Made by a program: the position numbers and the translations under genes
Assembly (NCBI GenBank): GCA_030704615.1
Contig: CM060732.1
Location: 72,893,053 to 72,957,052, forward strand
Reading direction: 5' to 3'
DNA from: Takakia lepidozioides
Taxonomy: Eukaryota > Streptophyta > Takakiopsida > Takakiales > Takakiaceae
DNA length: 64,000 nucleotides
The notes under the pieces: generated by a model
Seen by the model: the letters and a program-made list of their open reading frames with translations, nothing else
Database searches by the model: none
Told to the model about the DNA's origin: nothing
Shown here: positions 59,826 through 64,000 of the stretch, piece after piece
How positions within the stretch are numbered: the stretch's first letter is position 1
Layout: each line of letters opens with the position of its first letter

Positions 59826-62800
59826 GTGGGCGGACAAGGCCCAAGAGGTTGCTATCTAGCAATCAACGGATGCATCTCCTACCTCCAAGCCTGGTGTTCC
59901 CAAGGTTGCAGGGACAATTGGGAACCAGATGTTGGACCTACAGTCACCGGAGGAGAGAGACAGAGGATCCGGCGATTTCTAAAGGCTTATAGAAATTACT
60001 TTGCCTTTGGTTTGAAGGATTTGGGGAGTTTGAAGGGCCTGGTGATTCGTATTGATTTGGCAAGTGACACGCCAATTTTTCGAAGGCCCTACAAGTATAG
60101 TGACAAGGAGAGGTCATTGATCCAGTCACGGACTATGGAGTTGTTCGAAGCTGGATTGGTGGAGTTGTCAGGCGGGGAGTATGCCTCAGCAACGGTGATA
60201 CTAGCTAAGAAGGATATCTATGGCAATTGGACAGAAAGAAGGATGTGTGGGGACTATCATCCTGTGAACCGTCAGACTAAGTCCGATAGATATGTCATGC
60301 CAACTCCAGAGGAAATCTTTGATGTCATTGGGCATGCGAAGGTATTTAGCACATTGGACTTACGATCGGGTTATCACCAGTTGCCAATCAAAGAGGCTGA
60401 CAAGCAAAAGACGGTATTCTGGGGGATTGATCAGCATGGGAAAGATTGTTTGTACCAATGGCGCTTCCTATCATTTGGGTTGAAGAACGCTTCTGCAGAG
60501 TTTCAGAGGGTCATGGATAGGATTCTTGCAGGGCTAGACTTCGTCCAGTGCTACATTGATGACATCATCATCTTTAGTGCCACGGTTGAGGAGCATACGA
60601 GACATCTTCAAGTGGTGGTGTTTGAGCGCTTGAGGGCGCATGGATTGAAACTGCACCCTGGAAAGTACAAATTCTTCCACGATCAGATTGAGTATCTGGG
60701 CCACATGATATACCTTGGAGGATTGGGTGTTCAACAGACAAAGGTGGAGGCCATTGCACACATTCCACATCCCATAGATGTAAGCAGAGTTCGTGCTTTC
60801 ATAGGGTTGGAAAACTACTATCGTCGGTTTGTCAAGGGATTTAGCAACATTGCAAAGGCTCTTATCAAGTTGACGAAGGTGGGTCAGGAGTGACAGTGGG
60901 AGGAGGAGCAAGAGGAAGCCTTTGAGGAACTCAAGGCTCGATTGACTTCTGCGCCTATTCTGAGGCGGCCTATTTGGGGGTGGTCTTTCCAGCTACATAC
61001 GGATTGGAGTATGCTGGGGATTGGAGCAGTGCTCACATAGGTGGATAATGAGGGAAGAGAGTTTGTAGTGGCATATGTTAGCCGCTCGAACAATGATACT
61101 GAGGTGAAGTATAGCTCATATGAAGAAGAGTGTCTAGCTGCAGTATGGGCAGTGACACATTTCAGATGCTATCTCTATGGCAATATCTTCACCTTTGTCA
61201 TGGATCACCAACCATTGAAGTGGTTGATGGAGTCAGACAAGCTTACAGGAAAGCTTGCACGGTGGGCACTTATGCTTCAAAAATACGACTTCCAGGTGGT
61301 GCATCGAACCAGAATAGTAAACCGGGATGCGGATGGATTGAATCGCAATCCATGCACAAGTGAACTTGATGATACAGGAGCTCTTTGGCATGGTGAGACG
61401 GACGAGGAGATGGTGCCAGGATGGCACGCATCTGCCTTTTTATGCATTCTAGCAATGGGAGCTCAAGCTGGTCCATCCCATGTGATTGGTCATAGAGATA
61501 GTGTGCATGACGATCCAGAGATCAGTAAGGAGGTTGGTGGTGCTAAGGATGTGCTTGAAGATGCAGCAGTGTTGGCCTACCTTCGTACTGGAGAGACAAC
61601 AGTTAGTGTGACTGCTAAGAAGAAAGATCGGATCCTACAACGAGCCAAGAGGTTCAAGTGGGAGAGGACTCACCTACTCCCGAGTATGGGAGGATGGACG
61701 AGTGAGGATTGTGCCTCATCCAACACAACGAGCGCGATTGGTACGTCATGCCCATGAGAAGTTGGGACATTTTGGGGTGCGATGCACTCATAGTTTGCTG
61801 CAAGAACAGTACTGGTGGCGAGGCATGCATACAGATGTGCAACAGTTAGTGGCAAGGTGCATGGTATGTGATAGAGTGCGGGCTTCTTTCAATGCCCCTA
61901 CTCCACAATTGCATCATTTACGGGTTTGGGCTATCATTGGAGCATTGACTTCGCAGGCCCATGGTCACTAACGATTTGTCATAACAAGTATGTGCTGGTG
62001 ATGGTGGAACATTTCTCCAAATGGATTGAACTGGTGGCATTGCCTGACAAGACAAGTGATGGGGCTGCATATGCATTCTTAGATCGAGTGCTTAGCCAAT
62101 TTGGTGCTCCAGCCGAGGTACCCACGGACCAGGGGAGAAAGTTCTTGGGGGAGTTTCAGGCTTTGTGTGAGCAAGCCTTGATAAATCACTGCACTACTTC
62201 TCGGGATCATCCCGAGGCTGATGGCTTGGCGGAGAAAGTTGTTCAGACAGTCAAGAGAGGCTTGCATAAGTATGGCTTGCAGAAGGGACACGTAGGGGAT
62301 TGGGACCTTCAGCTACCTTGGTTGGCTATGGGCTACAGGTTTAGCAAACAAGCATCGCTTGCCTCATTCTCACCTTACTTTCTTCTCTTCGGCCGAAAGC
62401 CAGATTTGTCTGCATCTATTCGCAGGGAGGCTGCAGTAGTCCTCAACCTTGATGATCCGAATGTGTAGACACAAGCATGTGCACAGCGGGCAGAATTGTT
62501 CAAGAGAGTCATGCCTATGGCTTTTGAGAACCTTGCTATTGCCCAACACCGAGACACATTAAGGTATGTCACTATACGTAGAGGCGGATATCGACCTGGT
62601 GTTTGGAGATTCAATCCTGGGGACTATGTGTATCTGCAGCAGACAGCACCTACGACCTTGGATGTCACAATAGGACGTGTGATTCTAAGGGTCAAGGAGG
62701 TGTTGTCTTCAGGAGTGTTGATTCTTGAAGGTCGAGATGGCATGGTGTGGAAGGATCATGTGCGCAATTGTGCGCCATGTCACCTCCCACATGTGGATGA

Positions 62801-62993
62801 GATGATAGATCCCAACCTTGCAGTGGTACCTGCAGGGTTGCGTTGCATGCTATGTGGGCATGCTGGTGGTGCCGTCACCATACTGGTGTGTGATAAATGC
62901 TCAAGGGGGTGGCATATGGGATGCTTGACACCGCCACTTGAGGAGGTTCCTAGCGGAGAATGGTTGTGTCCACGATGCCTTGGACAAAGATAG
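59826..62993 (+). pseudogene. Ty3/gypsy pol polyprotein, broken
   Basis: RT motifs: RRPYKYSDKE, DYHPVNRQT, FSTLDLRSGYHQ, FLSFGLKNA and the catalytic CYIDDIIIF. RNase H has LHTDWS (first Asp), YEEECLAAVWA and MDHQPLKWL. Integrase has the HHCC finger (HAHEKLGH, CMVC) and the DDE core (SIDFAGPW, VPTDQGRKF, HPEADGLAEK). Breaks: TGA at 60891-60893, TAG at 61038-61040, a frame change near 61685 and back near 61925, and TAG at 62466-62468. The catalytic residues themselves are kept, so inactivation is fairly recent. Confidence 0.88.
62844..62978 (+). other. PHD finger at the end of the Ty3 polyprotein
   Basis: Cys4-His-Cys3 pattern: CMLC, then CDKCSRGWHMGC (Cys pair, His, Cys), then a TPPL block and EWLCPRC. 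It is in the same frame as the integrase C-terminal region and 15 bp before the terminal TAG, in the position where chromoviruses carry a chromodomain. PHD fingers bind histone H3 tails, so a targeting role is a reasonable inference. Confidence 0.8.
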
Positions 62994-63246
62994 TGGACAT
63001 GACAATGGTGAGGTTCACAAGGACCCAAGGTCTAGTAGTGGAGGTTCAACGCCATGGATTCCCCAGTGAAAGCCATGGATTGCAGGAAGGCGACTAACGA
63101 TGGGGCTACTTTTGCACCCGGCCTCTTAATCTATCGACTTCGGATACTGGGGATTTGTGCGATTGAAGACCAAGCAGTGATCTTATTAGGTTGGATACTT
63201 GTCAGCTATCTAGTGTTAGAAGGATCTAATCACCAGCTAGGGGGGC

Positions 63247-63750
63247 TGTCGTGCGCATACATATCGCTACATAACTACATCGCTGTTCAAAACCACACAA
63301 CACATGTGCACGCCACACACTAGTATATCACTAGTCCACCACTAGTCCAACCACTAGGCTACAACTAGTCAGTCACTAGGCTGCCACTATGCTGCCCACT
63401 ATGGCAGTCACTAGTCCACACAATGATAAAGAAGAAGAATACAAGCACAAGTTCATGCGAGCTCACAAAGCTGAAGCATAAACTCATGCATATATAACCT
63501 CATCACTCAAATACAAGTCAAGCCAAGTGCACCCCACGCCATGGGGAATCCACACTACGGCGCCATAGCTAAGCGCAGTGAGGCTCAACTCGATAAAGAT
63601 GAGCCTCCCGCGCTTGCCGTGAAGATAACCACTCTAGGGCCTAAATCTGCCTTGACCCCTGGATTGACACTTGGGCCAATCCCAAATATCAATATGTAAA
63701 AGCTAGCTATTTCCTAGCTAGTTTCACACTAGTGGTAAAATAACTTGACA
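63247..63750 (+). repeat. LTR of the Ty3 element (504 bp)
   Basis: Begins TGTCGTGCGC directly after a G-rich polypurine tract and ends TTGACA, so it has TG...CA ends. It contains short CACTAGTCCA / CACTAGGCT repeats near its start and a TATA-box-like TATATAA at about 63490. Confidence 0.7.
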
Positions 63751-63752
63751 GC

Positions 63753-63943
63753 TGTCGTGCGCATACATATCGCTACACAACTACATCGCTGTCCAAAACC
63801 ACACAACACATGTGCACATCACACACTAGTATACCACTACTCCACCACTAGTCCAGCCACTAGTCCAACCACTAGGCTACAACTAATCAGTCACTAGGCT
63901 GCCACTATGCTGCCCACTATGGCAGTCACTAGTCCACACAATC
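63753..63943 (+). repeat. Partial second LTR in tandem
   Basis: The first 190 bp of the LTR are repeated almost exactly, starting 2 bp (GC) after the first LTR ends. After CACACAATCG it departs from the LTR sequence. CCCCCTAGCTGGTG, just after it (63946-63959), is the complement of CACCAGCTAGGGGG before the first LTR (63231-63244). Confidence 0.7.
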
Positions 63944-64000
63944 GTCCCCCTAGCTGGTGCTTAGGTCCCTCTAAGTCCAGGTAGCCACAAGATGTGATAG

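Larger units (their letters stand above)
59533..63750 (+). mobile_element. Ty3/gypsy LTR retrotransposon, 5'-truncated, with C-terminal PHD finger
   Basis: Order of parts: pol linker (59533-59860), reverse transcriptase (59980-60900), RNase H (60900-61350), integrase (61700-62470), C-terminal region with PHD finger (62496-62993), purine-rich GGGGGGC, then a 504-bp LTR (63247-63750). Gag, protease and the 5' LTR are not found. The RT-RNase H-integrase order is that of Ty3/gypsy. Stops and frame changes show it is inactive. Confidence 0.88.

Overview
This is nuclear DNA of a land plant, and it is rich in repeats. The plant signals are a phi-class glutathione S-transferase pair, a DYW-type pentatricopeptide repeat (PPR) reading frame with extra PPR pseudogenes, a nuclear SPD1/Ycf45-like plastid ATPase, a plant-type tRNA-Arg(ACG), and hAT, LINE and Ty3/gypsy elements. 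A reconstructable RNF32-like gene (RING, IQ, RING) suggests a free-sporing plant with swimming sperm (bryophyte, lycophyte or fern). The species cannot be fixed from the sequence.

Layout. 0-1.1 kb: SWIM-type zinc-finger remnant. 1.9-16.4 kb: a decayed multi-exon locus of unknown identity. It holds a long acidic ORF and two FCP1-like HAD phosphatase modules with altered catalytic motifs, and a near-palindrome recurs just upstream of several exon-like blocks. A 6.5 kb hAT element (7757-14226) interrupts this locus; it carries its own broken transposase, a captured F-box gene fragment and a 300-bp tandem repeat. 17.2-19.1 kb: dispersed repeat plus a TTAA-flanked element. 21.8-24.5 kb: PPR pseudogene and LINE 3' ends. 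26.9-29.2 kb: two tandem foldback-like elements made of AATTCAATTGAATT palindromes. 30.1 kb: tRNA-Arg. 30.9-34.1 kb: RNF32-like gene (+). 35.0-43.1 kb: two intact four-exon GST genes (-), with a deleted third copy between them. 43.9-47.9 kb: inverted TACCAG repeats, a small hAT element with perfect 8-bp target duplication, a second TTAA element and a LINE tail. 48.2-53.4 kb: SPD1/Ycf45-like gene, 8 exons, 510 codons (-). 54.8-55.6 kb: PPR pseudogene. 56.5-58.8 kb: PPR-DYW frame with three in-frame stops (-). 59.5-63.9 kb: Ty3/gypsy pol remnant with a C-terminal PHD finger, followed by a 504-bp LTR and a partial second LTR.

Likely working genes are few: tRNA-Arg, the RNF32-like gene, the two GSTs and the SPD1/Ycf45-like gene. 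Splice sites and phases close perfectly for the GST and SPD1-like models; the N-terminal exons of the RNF32-like gene are less certain. Nearly everything else is mobile-element DNA or pseudogene. Exon models were read by eye from frame, splice signals and family knowledge; no database search was possible.
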